Below, piece by piece: positions 16,386 to 24,585 of a stretch of DNA of 64,000 nt; position 1 is the first letter of the stretch, and every line of letters begins with the position of its first letter. The notes below the pieces were generated by a model. It searched no databases, was not told where the DNA came from, and was given only the letters and a program-made list of their open reading frames with translations. Position numbers and translations under genes: made by a program. The stretch is taken from positions 4,825,501-4,889,500 of the forward strand of contig NZ_CP134050.1 in the NCBI RefSeq assembly GCF_031583145.1. Reading direction: 5' to 3'. Source of the DNA: Brevibacillus brevis. GTDB lineage: Bacteria > Bacillota > Bacilli > Brevibacillales > Brevibacillaceae.

Positions 16386-16430
16386 AAAAAACCCCTCCAC
16401 CCGGGCCCTTTGAGGCCGGTGAAGGGGTTT
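16386..16430 (-). terminator. Terminator of the 11-gene catabolic operon
   Basis: Arms AAACCCCTCCACC (16389-16401) and GGTGAAGGGGTTT (16418-16430), followed on the minus strand by a T-run (TTTTTT, ending at 16386). It lies 16 bp after the stop of the dienelactone-hydrolase-like gene, the last gene of the operon. Confidence 0.85.
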
Positions 16431-16445
16431 CGCTTTTTCCCATCG

Positions 16446-17264
16446 TCATGCCAATACGCGAGTAAAGAAAGCCAAGGTTTTCTGCCAGGCGTCGCGGGAA
16501 GCGGCTGCGTGGTACGCCCCGCGGGTATCGTTGAAAAACGCATGGTGGGCACCGTCGTAGATCTCGTATGTGAACGACTTGCCCGCTTCCTGCATCGCTG
16601 CGGCGAACTCGGGAACGTGCGAGGTGATGCGACCGTCCAGTTCGCCGAAAAACCCGACGACCGGGCACTGGATGCCCGCGATCTGTTCCTTCCCGAGCAG
16701 GTGCCCATAGTAGACCGCCGCTCCGGCCAGACGCGGCTCGGAAGCCGCGAGCATGAGGGACAGCGCTCCTCCCATGCAATAGCCGATCGAAACCGCTTTC
16801 TGCCCCTTGGACAGCTCATAGCCTTCCAGGTAGCTCACGGTCGCCTGCAGAGTCTCCAAAAGCTGCGGCAGCCGCTTCAGGTTGGCAAACACATCCGCAT
16901 ACGTGGCGCGCAGCTCCTCGCGAGCCTTTTCCGGCTGGTTCGCCAGAGCAGCCTCGCGAGCTTCCGCGTCGTGCCAGGATGGCGGCGGCAGCGCTTCGAG
17001 AAACGCCTTGATCTGTTCGATGCGCTCGTCCGTCATGCTCGCGGGCCGATCTCCATTCACCGCGTACAAATCGGGAGCGACAGCCAAAAAGCCTGCCTTG
17101 GCGAAGCGCTCCGTCACGTCCCGGATGTGGGCGTCTGTCCCCCAAATCTCCTGAATGACGATGACCACGGGCAACGGGGTCTTCGCCCGTTCCAACCGAG
17201 CAGTGTACAAGCGATGCTTGCTGCCGTCTTGCTCAAAGGTGATCCATTCCGTTTTCAGCGACAA
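16446..17264 (-). CDS. Dienelactone hydrolase family protein
   Basis: 272 aa. The DLH fold carries Glu39 (IQEIWG), nucleophile C163 in GYCMGG, D210 in GELDG and H241 in DGAHHAFF, the Cys-Asp-His triad of dienelactone hydrolases. These enzymes open lactones from ring cleavage. Here, in a meta-type pathway, it may act on a lactone or ester side product. The TTG at 17264 is chosen because GGGAGGGG overlaps the end of the IclR gene at the right distance and homology begins there. It is the final gene of the operon, one base after the IclR stop. Confidence 0.85.
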   Translation of the reverse strand: MSLKTEWITFEQDGSKHRLYTARLERAKTPLPVVIVIQEIWGTDAHIRDVTERFAKAGFLAVAPDLYAVNGDRPASMTDERIEQIKAFLEALPPPSWHDAEAREAALANQPEKAREELRATYADVFANLKRLPQLLETLQATVSYLEGYELSKGQKAVSIGYCMGGALSLMLAASEPRLAGAAVYYGHLLGKEQIAGIQCPVVGFFGELDGRITSHVPEFAAAMQEAGKSFTYEIYDGAHHAFFNDTRGAYHAAASRDAWQKTLAFFTRVLA

Positions 17265-17265
17265 C

Positions 17266-18063
17266 TCATCCCCTCCCTTTTACATGCTGGTAGCCGTAAA
17301 AAGCGGACAGCTTTTCGGCTGCATCGCAAATCGCCGGCAATACACAGTTTGCCACATGGTCGTCCGGCAAAAACGACTCGTGCGCAGCGACACTGACGGC
17401 GGCCACCGCTCGCCCCGTCTCGTCGAAGATGGGAGCGGACACGGAGCGGATCCCCACCTCGAACTCGCCGCTGGAGACCGAATACCCTTGCTTCCGGACC
17501 ACGTCCAGTTCCTTGAGAATGGCTGTCATCATGGTCTTCGTGTCTTTCGTGTACGATTGCAGATCGGACAGCAGCAGCAGCTCTTCCCACGCGTCCTTCG
17601 GCTGGAAGGCCAGCAGGATCTTGCCTACCGCCGTCGCGTGAGCAGGCAGACGGGAGCCTACGGACACGTGGACCGTCGACGGCCCTCTCGCCTGCTGCAC
17701 GGCCACAAACACCACAGCCGTATCGTCGAGAATCCCGATGTGGGCGGAGCCGCCCGACCGGTCTCGGAGCTCTTCCAGATAGGGTCTGGCTACTTCCGTG
17801 ATCTGCAGCGTGTTCAAGTACGCAAACCCCAGCTCCAGCACCTTTGGCGTCAATTCGTACCGCTTCGTTTCCTCGTTTTGCCTGAGATAGCCGAGAGACT
17901 GCAGCGTAAACAGCAGACGGAACGGCGCCGTCCGGCCGATCCCGAGCTGATTCGCGATTTCCGCCAGGGAAAGCGTCGGTTGCTCTGCCCGAAACAGCTT
18001 CAGGATTTCCAGTCCTCTGACGAGCGAGCTGGCACTGTATCGATCTTTTTCAAGTTTTGCCAA
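17266..18063 (-). CDS. IclR family transcriptional regulator (second of two)
   Basis: 265 aa, paralogue of the IclR protein at 7742-8521; both start EKDRY and share GLEIL, ETKRY, LTPKV and GSRLPAHAT. HTH LSLAEIANQLGIGRTAPFRL; effector domain SVSAPIFDETGRAVAAVSVA. TTG start supported by alignment with its paralogue and a purine-rich site upstream. It lies within the long catabolic operon, so it should be subject to the operon's own control. It is a candidate regulator of the palindrome-bearing promoters. Confidence 0.87.
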   Translation of the reverse strand: MAKLEKDRYSASSLVRGLEILKLFRAEQPTLSLAEIANQLGIGRTAPFRLLFTLQSLGYLRQNEETKRYELTPKVLELGFAYLNTLQITEVARPYLEELRDRSGGSAHIGILDDTAVVFVAVQQARGPSTVHVSVGSRLPAHATAVGKILLAFQPKDAWEELLLLSDLQSYTKDTKTMMTAILKELDVVRKQGYSVSSGEFEVGIRSVSAPIFDETGRAVAAVSVAAHESFLPDDHVANCVLPAICDAAEKLSAFYGYQHVKGRG

Positions 18064-18115
18064 CCTCTTGTCCCCCTCACATCTGGAATGGGAGCCACCC
18101 GTCCCTCCCCTCGAC

Positions 18116-19075
18116 TTACGCGTCGAATTTTTCCAGCAGCTCTATGATGACATGGTAGTCCGAGGTCGTGTCCATGTAGGCATATCGGCCTTTCCCGTTC
18201 CAAAAGTTCCCTTTCTGGATGACCGGATAGCCTTTTTCCTCGAGGAGCGCGATCTTCTCGTCCATGTTTTTTACCAGGAAGGAAATGTGGTGAACACCCT
18301 CGCCTTTCGTCTCCAGGTGTTCCTTCCACGTGCTCGGCGAATCCCTCGGCTCAATCAGCTCGATCTCAATGAGCGGCGTCTTGATGAACAGGAACCGCGC
18401 CTTGGCTTCTGTCGGCTCTCCGCGATACACGACCTGTGTCACTTCGCTCGGTCCTTCCTTCAATACGGCCGGCTTCTCCACCCCAAGCAGTGTGCAATAC
18501 GCCTCGGCTGCTGCATCCAGATCTCGGACGACGAACGCGATTTGCGTCACGGTGTCCGTACCGAGCAGCGGCTGCGGGTCGCTTTCTCCCCTCGGCTTCA
18601 CTGGTGGGATCGGCTGCGGTTCATCGCGCTCCAGCAGCTCGACCATGGTCTTTAGATCCGGTACGGAGTCCACATAGGCGTAGCGGCCTTTGCTCGCAGT
18701 AAACTCGCCTGTCTGAATGACGCCGTAGCCGTGCTGGCCGAGCAGCGCCAGCTGTTTTTTCATGTCGTCCGTGTTGAAAGCCACATGGTGAATGCCTTCC
18801 TGCTTGTTCAGAAAATCGCGCATGGTGCTTGGCTCCAGGTCTGGTTCGATCAGCTCGATTTGCACGGAAGGGGTGTTGATGAAGATCAGCTTGTTGCGGG
18901 CATCGGTCGGCACCCCGTTGTACACGATTTGGGATACTCCGCGCGTCCCTGTCAAAAACCAATTCGGCTTTTCAATTCCCAGCAGGGTCGCGAACGCTTC
19001 CGCCGCTTTTTCGATGTCGTGCACGACAAAGCAAATCTGGTTCAACTCGCTTGTCCCCAATAACGCTTCTCTCAT
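18116..19075 (-). CDS. Two-domain VOC (glyoxalase-fold) protein, internally duplicated
   Basis: 319 aa made of two homologous VOC halves of about 150 residues (LNQICFVVHDIEKAAEAFAT and VTQIAFVVRDLDAAAEAYCT; GIHHVAFNTDDM and GVHHISFLVKNM; KGRYAYVDS and KGRYAYMDT). Each half resembles methylmalonyl-CoA epimerase-like proteins. The first metal-ligand position of each half is Gln (NQI, TQI) and the mid-domain His is kept. It could be an isomerase, lyase or dioxygenase for a pathway intermediate. It follows the dihydrodiol dehydrogenase gene by 12 bp. Function not assigned. Confidence 0.8.
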   Translation of the reverse strand: MREALLGTSELNQICFVVHDIEKAAEAFATLLGIEKPNWFLTGTRGVSQIVYNGVPTDARNKLIFINTPSVQIELIEPDLEPSTMRDFLNKQEGIHHVAFNTDDMKKQLALLGQHGYGVIQTGEFTASKGRYAYVDSVPDLKTMVELLERDEPQPIPPVKPRGESDPQPLLGTDTVTQIAFVVRDLDAAAEAYCTLLGVEKPAVLKEGPSEVTQVVYRGEPTEAKARFLFIKTPLIEIELIEPRDSPSTWKEHLETKGEGVHHISFLVKNMDEKIALLEEKGYPVIQKGNFWNGKGRYAYMDTTSDYHVIIELLEKFDA

Positions 19076-19087
19076 CTCTGGTTCCTC

Positions 19088-19873
19088 CTAACCGAGACCG
19101 CGGACGACCAGGCCGCCGTCGCTGGCCAGCACTTCTCCGGTGATCGCGCGCGCTTTGTCCGAGGCGAGCAGGATGTAAGCCCCCACGTGATCCTCCGGTT
19201 CCATCGCGATCTGGAGCGGGTTTCTGCGCTTGATGTTCTTCGCCTTCGTCTCGTTGTCCACGACGTTGACAAACGGACGCAGAGGAGCGATGACCGACAG
19301 GGCCGTCAGCGTGCCGCCGGGAGCCACCGCGTTTACCCGGATATCCGGGGCCAGCTCGAAGGCAAGCTGCCGGAGCAGACCGATCTGCGCGTGCTTGCTC
19401 GCCGTGTACCACACGCCTCCGCCATCCGGGTAGAAGCCTGCGCCGGAAACGGTGAAAATCATGTTCCCCCGTGTGCGTTTCAGCTCATCCACCGCCGCTT
19501 TTGCCGCGAAAAAGCTGCCTTTCACATTGATCGAAAACAGCACGTCGTAGGCCTCCGACATCGCTTCCGGAGTGACGTCGACGAATTTGGCAAACGCGTC
19601 GAAAACACCTGCGTTGGACACGAGGACGTCCAGCTTGCCGAATGACTCCACGGCACATTGCACGGCACGCTGATGATTCTCGTACACCGTCACGTCACCC
19701 ATGATGGTACGGACGCTGTCGCCGAACTGCTCTTGCAGAGCGCGTAGCCCTTCCGCCGAGCGGTCCAAGACGGTCACGACAGCTCCTTCGCTGATGAATG
19801 CCTCCACAACCGCCTTGCCGATCCCGGAGGCCCCTCCTGTGAGATATACCGATTTGCCCGAAAGCTCCGCCAT
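19088..19873 (-). CDS. cis-Dihydrodiol dehydrogenase (BphB/HcaB-like SDR)
   Basis: 261 aa short-chain dehydrogenase: cofactor motif TGGASGIG, NAG at residues 87-89, and catalytic S143, Y156 and K160 in VSGAGFYPDGGG and YTASK. The FYPDGGG-YTASKHAQIGL block is characteristic of cis-2,3-dihydrodiol dehydrogenases of biphenyl and phenylpropionate pathways. It would oxidise the cis-diol made by the Rieske dioxygenase, whose subunit genes lie immediately upstream, to a catechol with NAD+. ATG at 19873 has AAGGAGG ten bases upstream; the GTG at 19882 is too close to it. Confidence 0.9.
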   Translation of the reverse strand: MAELSGKSVYLTGGASGIGKAVVEAFISEGAVVTVLDRSAEGLRALQEQFGDSVRTIMGDVTVYENHQRAVQCAVESFGKLDVLVSNAGVFDAFAKFVDVTPEAMSEAYDVLFSINVKGSFFAAKAAVDELKRTRGNMIFTVSGAGFYPDGGGVWYTASKHAQIGLLRQLAFELAPDIRVNAVAPGGTLTALSVIAPLRPFVNVVDNETKAKNIKRRNPLQIAMEPEDHVGAYILLASDKARAITGEVLASDGGLVVRGLG

Positions 19874-19894
19874 GCCGCTCACGCCTCCTTCTCT

Positions 19895-20404
19895 CTATAC
19901 GAAAATTGCCAGATTGCGCGTATTGATCGTCGTCTGGTCGATGACGAAGAAGCGCTTGGACAGCTTCCATTCCCCGTCTACGTACGTAAACTCATCTGTC
20001 CGCTCGCCGGAGACCAGATCGTGGTGGATGTCCGTCGAACGGCTGCGATACAAGAGCAGGTAGCTTTTGACCACGGCTTTCTCGTTTGGCACATACTCCT
20101 CTACCCGGACGTTGTTGACTGAACGGCGGGTCCGGGACGGAGGGATCTCCGCCCAGGCGTAATCCGTCTTCAGACGCTCCACGCGCAGCGACAGCAGATG
20201 ATGGTCGTCGTGGAACGCGAACATGTCCTCCGCGTAGTCGGGACGCTCCACGCCTTCTTTGTTGACGCGGACCGGCATGATGTACTGAATGTCGGGATGC
20301 ATCAAGGAAAACCAGCCGTCAAAATCAATGTCGTCCAGCAATTTCGCCTCGCGGTACAACCATTGCTGGAATTCGTAGGTAGCCAGCATCATTTCCATGC
20401 TCAT
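19895..20404 (-). CDS. Aromatic-ring-hydroxylating dioxygenase, small (beta) subunit
   Basis: 169 aa, with the scytalone-dehydratase-like cone fold of dioxygenase beta subunits (FDGWFSLMHPDIQYIMPVRV, VVKSYLLLYRSRSTD, ERTDEFTYVDGEWKLSKRFF). It supports the alpha subunit in an alpha3beta3 enzyme. Start ATG at 20404 follows AAGGAGGAAGG. It lies 20 bp after the alpha gene and 21 bp before the dihydrodiol dehydrogenase gene, the classic order for such pathways. Confidence 0.92.
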   Translation of the reverse strand: MSMEMMLATYEFQQWLYREAKLLDDIDFDGWFSLMHPDIQYIMPVRVNKEGVERPDYAEDMFAFHDDHHLLSLRVERLKTDYAWAEIPPSRTRRSVNNVRVEEYVPNEKAVVKSYLLLYRSRSTDIHHDLVSGERTDEFTYVDGEWKLSKRFFVIDQTTINTRNLAIFV

Positions 20405-20424
20405 GGCGCCTTCCTCCTTCACGA

Positions 20425-21729
20425 TTACGAGTTCATCAGATCGAGCCAGTACCGGTAGTAGTTCCGGGAGTTGGCTTCCGAGAATTTATCCCCATAGGCG
20501 ACGCCTGGTCCCGGGAAGTCTTTTACCGGCTCTCGGTGCATCCCCATGGTGTAGTTGTAGGTCAATTGCTTGGCAAACGGCATCGTACCGCTCGCTGCCG
20601 CTGTAATGTCCGTAAACACTTCGGTGTCGTCCTGCTCGAAAATGCCGGATGGGCTAAAGGTGAGGATGTACGACTCGCGCGAACGCTTCTTCCAATCCTC
20701 CGACGCGTTTTTCTCCACCATAAACCAGGTCATGACCTCCATCTTGTCCGGTCCGACCGGCTTCCACAGGCGCATGGTCGTATTGGAGATGAGCTGCCCC
20801 TTCACCTTCGTGTGGGACACCAGGATCGACAGGTTCGGGAACAGCGTGCCGATCAAGTTTTTCAGGTTCGACAGCAGTTCGAACTGCTCAGGCGTCAAAT
20901 TGGCCTTGTATTCATCCTTCAGCTCTTCCGGGAATGCAAAATCCGGGTTGGGCATCCCGATGAGGCAGCCGTGTCCATTGTCGGTATGCACCTGGTAGCC
21001 CTTTTTGGAATACGTAGCGCTCGGAACCATCCCCAGCTGCGCGATGGAGCCGTGCGTCACCATGGTGTGGTAGGAGTCGCTCACGAAGTTGTCGGAGCCG
21101 ATCTTCCAGTTGGAATGGACGATGAACTTTTGCGGCGGTCCCACGACTTCCATCTCCGTGCGTCCAAGGGCGATGTCGAGGTACCATTTGAAATCGCTGA
21201 GGAAATCGTCCAGCGGCTGCGGATTGTCGTTCCAGGTGCCGAAGATGAGGCCGCGATACGTCCCGATCGTCACTTTGTGCAGGCTCATCTTGGACGTGTC
21301 CAATTGGCCGCCGTAAATGTCGTTTTGCAGCGGTACGCCGATCAGCTCGCCGCTGTTTTTGAAGTTGAAGCCGTGGTACGGACAGGTAAAGTTCGCCTTG
21401 TTGCCCTTGTCCGCCCGGCAGAGCTTCATGCCGCGGTGCGTGCACATGTTGTAGAACGCGCGGATTTCACCGTCCTGTCCCCGGGAAACGATCACGGAAT
21501 AGCCGGCGAGATCGCGGAGCATGTAGTCGTTTTTATTCGGGATTTCGGAGACGTGCCCCAGCAGCACCCACGTTTTCATGAAGATTTTCTCGTGCTCGAT
21601 CTTGTAAATCGTCGGATCGGTGAGGATGTAGGCAGGAATGGCCCCTTCTTCCGGCTTCAGCGTTTCGTTCAAATATTGCAGGGCCTCTTCCCTCGTCATT
21701 TCGTCCAAGCGCACTTCAGGCTTACCCAT
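20425..21729 (-). CDS. Rieske non-heme iron dioxygenase, large (alpha) subunit
   Basis: 434 aa. The Rieske [2Fe-2S] site is C96-T-H98 and C116-P-Y-H119. The mononuclear iron site has H221 and H226 in the DSYHTMVTH segment, with bridging D218 and a probable third ligand in EQDDTEV (D367/D368). It is therefore a complete, apparently active oxygenase that adds both atoms of O2 to an aromatic ring. No ferredoxin or reductase gene lies in the operon, so electrons must come from elsewhere. Substrate cannot be read; the dehydrogenase partner is of the biphenyl/phenylpropionate type. Confidence 0.94.
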   Translation of the reverse strand: MGKPEVRLDEMTREEALQYLNETLKPEEGAIPAYILTDPTIYKIEHEKIFMKTWVLLGHVSEIPNKNDYMLRDLAGYSVIVSRGQDGEIRAFYNMCTHRGMKLCRADKGNKANFTCPYHGFNFKNSGELIGVPLQNDIYGGQLDTSKMSLHKVTIGTYRGLIFGTWNDNPQPLDDFLSDFKWYLDIALGRTEMEVVGPPQKFIVHSNWKIGSDNFVSDSYHTMVTHGSIAQLGMVPSATYSKKGYQVHTDNGHGCLIGMPNPDFAFPEELKDEYKANLTPEQFELLSNLKNLIGTLFPNLSILVSHTKVKGQLISNTTMRLWKPVGPDKMEVMTWFMVEKNASEDWKKRSRESYILTFSPSGIFEQDDTEVFTDITAAASGTMPFAKQLTYNYTMGMHREPVKDFPGPGVAYGDKFSEANSRNYYRYWLDLMNS

Positions 21730-21770
21730 ACGTGATCACTCCAATCTCAAATTACAGTTTCGGCCGTCTT

Positions 21771-23045
21771 TTACACGGCTTTCGGACGTTCCGTCTGCTT
21801 GATCAGCGTGGCTTCTGCCGCTTCCCGTTTCAAGGTGAACAGGTAGGCCACAAATCCGACCAGGCTGATGACAATGAGCATCAGGATGGATGGACCGAAG
21901 TCCCCGCCGGAAATATCGCGCATCCAGCCCATGATGTAGCTCGCAAAGCCGCCCAATATATTCGTGAAGCCCATGAGACCAGCCGCACGCCCCGCCGTTT
22001 CTGGCGTGGAGAATTTCACAATGAACAGGTTGCTCAGATGGAAGACACCACCCTGCGTCCCCATGGCAAGTCCGATGGAGATACCCGCGATGACCGGGTT
22101 CGTCGCATTTACCGCAATGCCGAGGAAGATCGCGCAGAGTCCGAACAGGATAGCCGCCAAAAGGCCCGGGCGCTTCGTTTTGTCCGACAGGTAGCCGCAC
22201 ACCAGCACGAAGACGAGAGCGAACAGCCAGGAGAGCGAGGTGATTCCCGCCATCGCCTCACGGGCGAAACCTTTGCCTTGCGTCAGGTACGTGGGTAGCC
22301 AGATGCTCAGCCCGAAGAACAGGAAGGACGCGACCAGCATGCCGATCCAGACGACCCAGTAACGGAAATCCTGCGCAAAGCTTTGCTTTTCTTCGGCGAC
22401 CTCATCGGCGCTGCGGATGTAGGCCAGCTCTTCCTTGCTCAGTTTCGGATGCTCTTCCGGCGTATCCCGCGTCATGAAGTAGAACATCGGAATGTTCAGA
22501 ATCAGGTTGCATGCCGCCAACAGGAAGAACGAGAAGTGCCACGTCATGTTGGCGATCAGGGCAGACAGGACGAGCGCTCCGAGCGCAGGCCCGATGTAGT
22601 TCCCGGAAATCCACGAGGCTTGGGCTCGCCCCAGCTCGTTGCGGTTGAACCAGTTGGCGATGAACTTGCCGGACACCGGAATCATGATCCCTTCCCCGAT
22701 CCCCAGAATAATCCGGGAGACAACGAACATTTCGTAGGAAGTGGAGAGGCCGGCGAGCACCATCGTGACCGTCCATACCGCAATCCCCAGCATAGCGGTC
22801 TTGCGGGCGCCCAGCTTGTCGATGACGACTCCCCAGAACAGGTTGGACAAGGCGTACGCCACGGTAAAGATAAAGGTCAAAAAGCCGATTTTCGCGTTTT
22901 TATCGGGACCGATCAGTCCCATGTCCTGCAAGAAGCCCGGATCCGTCTGGATGACAGATATCCCCAGCTTGTCGATCTGGCCAAAGAACCAAAAGAAGAA
23001 GATTGGCAACGAAATATAAACCCATCGCATGTTTTTGCTAAGCAT
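21771..23045 (-). CDS. MFS transporter (anion:cation symporter-like)
   Basis: 424 aa with twelve predicted helices, the A-like motif GVVIDKLGARKTAM between helices 2 and 3, and RIILGIGEGIMIPVSGKFIA, typical of the ACS family that imports organic and aromatic acids. Start ATG at 23045 is set by CAGGGGGT; the upstream in-frame GTG overlaps it. Its place between the ALDH and Rieske genes suggests that it imports the substrate or a related acid, alongside the ABC importer of the co-regulated unit. Confidence 0.88.
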   Translation of the reverse strand: MLSKNMRWVYISLPIFFFWFFGQIDKLGISVIQTDPGFLQDMGLIGPDKNAKIGFLTFIFTVAYALSNLFWGVVIDKLGARKTAMLGIAVWTVTMVLAGLSTSYEMFVVSRIILGIGEGIMIPVSGKFIANWFNRNELGRAQASWISGNYIGPALGALVLSALIANMTWHFSFFLLAACNLILNIPMFYFMTRDTPEEHPKLSKEELAYIRSADEVAEEKQSFAQDFRYWVVWIGMLVASFLFFGLSIWLPTYLTQGKGFAREAMAGITSLSWLFALVFVLVCGYLSDKTKRPGLLAAILFGLCAIFLGIAVNATNPVIAGISIGLAMGTQGGVFHLSNLFIVKFSTPETAGRAAGLMGFTNILGGFASYIMGWMRDISGGDFGPSILMLIVISLVGFVAYLFTLKREAAEATLIKQTERPKAV

Positions 23046-23123
23046 ATCTGCAACAACCCCCTGATGACCGGACACCTGCTATGTCAGTCGTAGTTGAATG
23101 GCAACTTTGGCAAATGCTTTTGG

Positions 23124-24569
23124 TTAATTGGCGAATCCGTACGTATCGGCGAAGAGATCGATTCCGCACATTTGCGTCTCCCGGCTCAATCCGCTTTCTT
23201 TCAGACCCGGGAAGTCGTAGTGCAGGTCTTGGAAAATCGTGTGGTTATTGAAGAACACGGCACCCGCATCCAGCCGGTCGGCAATCGCTTCCGCGCGCTG
23301 CTGGTCGGCTGTCCACACCGAGGCGCGCAGGCCGAATTCCGTGTCGTTGGCCATGGCGATCGCTTCCTCGACATCACCGTACTTGAGGACCGGGATGATC
23401 GGACCGAATTGCTCGGCGCGAACCAGCTCGCTCGATTGGCTGACGCCAGTCGCGATGGACGGTAGCAGGAAGTAGCCTTGTTCCCAGCTCTCTTCATCCA
23501 GCTTGATCCCCAGCGTCTGGACGTCCGCTCCCTCCTGCTTCGTGCGTTCGATCAAGCCCGTCACAAAGTCATACTGTGCTTTGTTGTTGATCGGCCCCAT
23601 CATGGCGTCAGGCTGCATGCCGTTTCCGACGATCATGCGCCCGAACTCGCGGGTCAGCTTGCCCATGAACTCGTCGTAGCGGGATTCGTGCACGTACACG
23701 CGCTTGATTGCGGAGCATACCTGACCCGCCGCTCGGAGGATGCCCATGCGGATGCGCAGCATCGCGGTGTCATCCAGGACGGCGTCAGGCAGGATCAACG
23801 CCGGATCGTTTCCGCCCAGCTCCATGTACAGCTTTTTCACCGTGCCGGAGGACATGCTCATGATCTGTTTGCCTGTCTCGGTGCTGCCGGTGAATGCGAT
23901 GGTGCGGACTCGGGGGTCGCTGCAAATTTGCTCGCCGACCAGTGCGCCGGAGCCGGTCACGATGTTGATGACGCCGGGCGGCAGCTGCTGCGCGACGACT
24001 TTGAGCGTCTCCAGCACGGTCAGCGGACAGTCTGTCGCCGGTTTGACCACGACTGTATTTCCTGCAAGCACAGCCGGGATCACGCGTTTGAAGGTGAGGA
24101 TCATCGGAGAGTTCCACGGCGAAATGACAGCGGTTACACCGCGCGGCCGCCTGCGGAGCTGGACCATCTGCCCGCCCGGGATGGACTGCACCTTCCACCA
24201 TTTCACCAAGGCGTCCGCCCCTTGGCTCATGATCTCTACGCAGCGCATGATGTCTTTTTTCGCTTCGACCAGCGGCTTTCCGTTTTCGCGGACGAACAGC
24301 GGCACCGTTTGTTCGATGAGCGGAGCCAGCTTCGCAGACGCTTCCTTGACCAGCGCCGCCCGCTTTTCCGCCGGCGTCTGTGCCCATGCCGGGAATGCCT
24401 GCTCGGCGGCGTCGATTGCCTGCTTTACATCCTCTTTGGTGCACAGGGCGACTTCCCCTACCACTTCGTTCAGAATGGCGGGGTTGGTCACATTTGTGAC
24501 CTTTGCCCCTTTGATCCATTCCCCGTTGATCAGAAATTGGCCGGAAATGCTTGGATATGCGTTTGACAT
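23124..24569 (-). CDS. NAD(P)+-dependent aldehyde dehydrogenase
   Basis: 481 aa. Motifs: SPWNSPMILTF, FTGSTETGKQI, general base in MELGGNDPALI, nucleophile Cys in GQVCSAIKR, EQFGPIIPVLKY. Members in similar operons oxidise 2-hydroxymuconic semialdehyde or aromatic aldehydes. Given the extradiol dioxygenase upstream, oxidation of a ring-cleavage semialdehyde or of the aldehyde released by the adjacent ThDP enzyme are both plausible. AAGGAGG precedes the ATG. It lies 16 bp after the ThDP enzyme gene. Confidence 0.9.
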   Translation of the reverse strand: MSNAYPSISGQFLINGEWIKGAKVTNVTNPAILNEVVGEVALCTKEDVKQAIDAAEQAFPAWAQTPAEKRAALVKEASAKLAPLIEQTVPLFVRENGKPLVEAKKDIMRCVEIMSQGADALVKWWKVQSIPGGQMVQLRRRPRGVTAVISPWNSPMILTFKRVIPAVLAGNTVVVKPATDCPLTVLETLKVVAQQLPPGVINIVTGSGALVGEQICSDPRVRTIAFTGSTETGKQIMSMSSGTVKKLYMELGGNDPALILPDAVLDDTAMLRIRMGILRAAGQVCSAIKRVYVHESRYDEFMGKLTREFGRMIVGNGMQPDAMMGPINNKAQYDFVTGLIERTKQEGADVQTLGIKLDEESWEQGYFLLPSIATGVSQSSELVRAEQFGPIIPVLKYGDVEEAIAMANDTEFGLRASVWTADQQRAEAIADRLDAGAVFFNNHTIFQDLHYDFPGLKESGLSRETQMCGIDLFADTYGFAN

Positions 24570-24585
24570 GGCGGATCAGGCCTCC

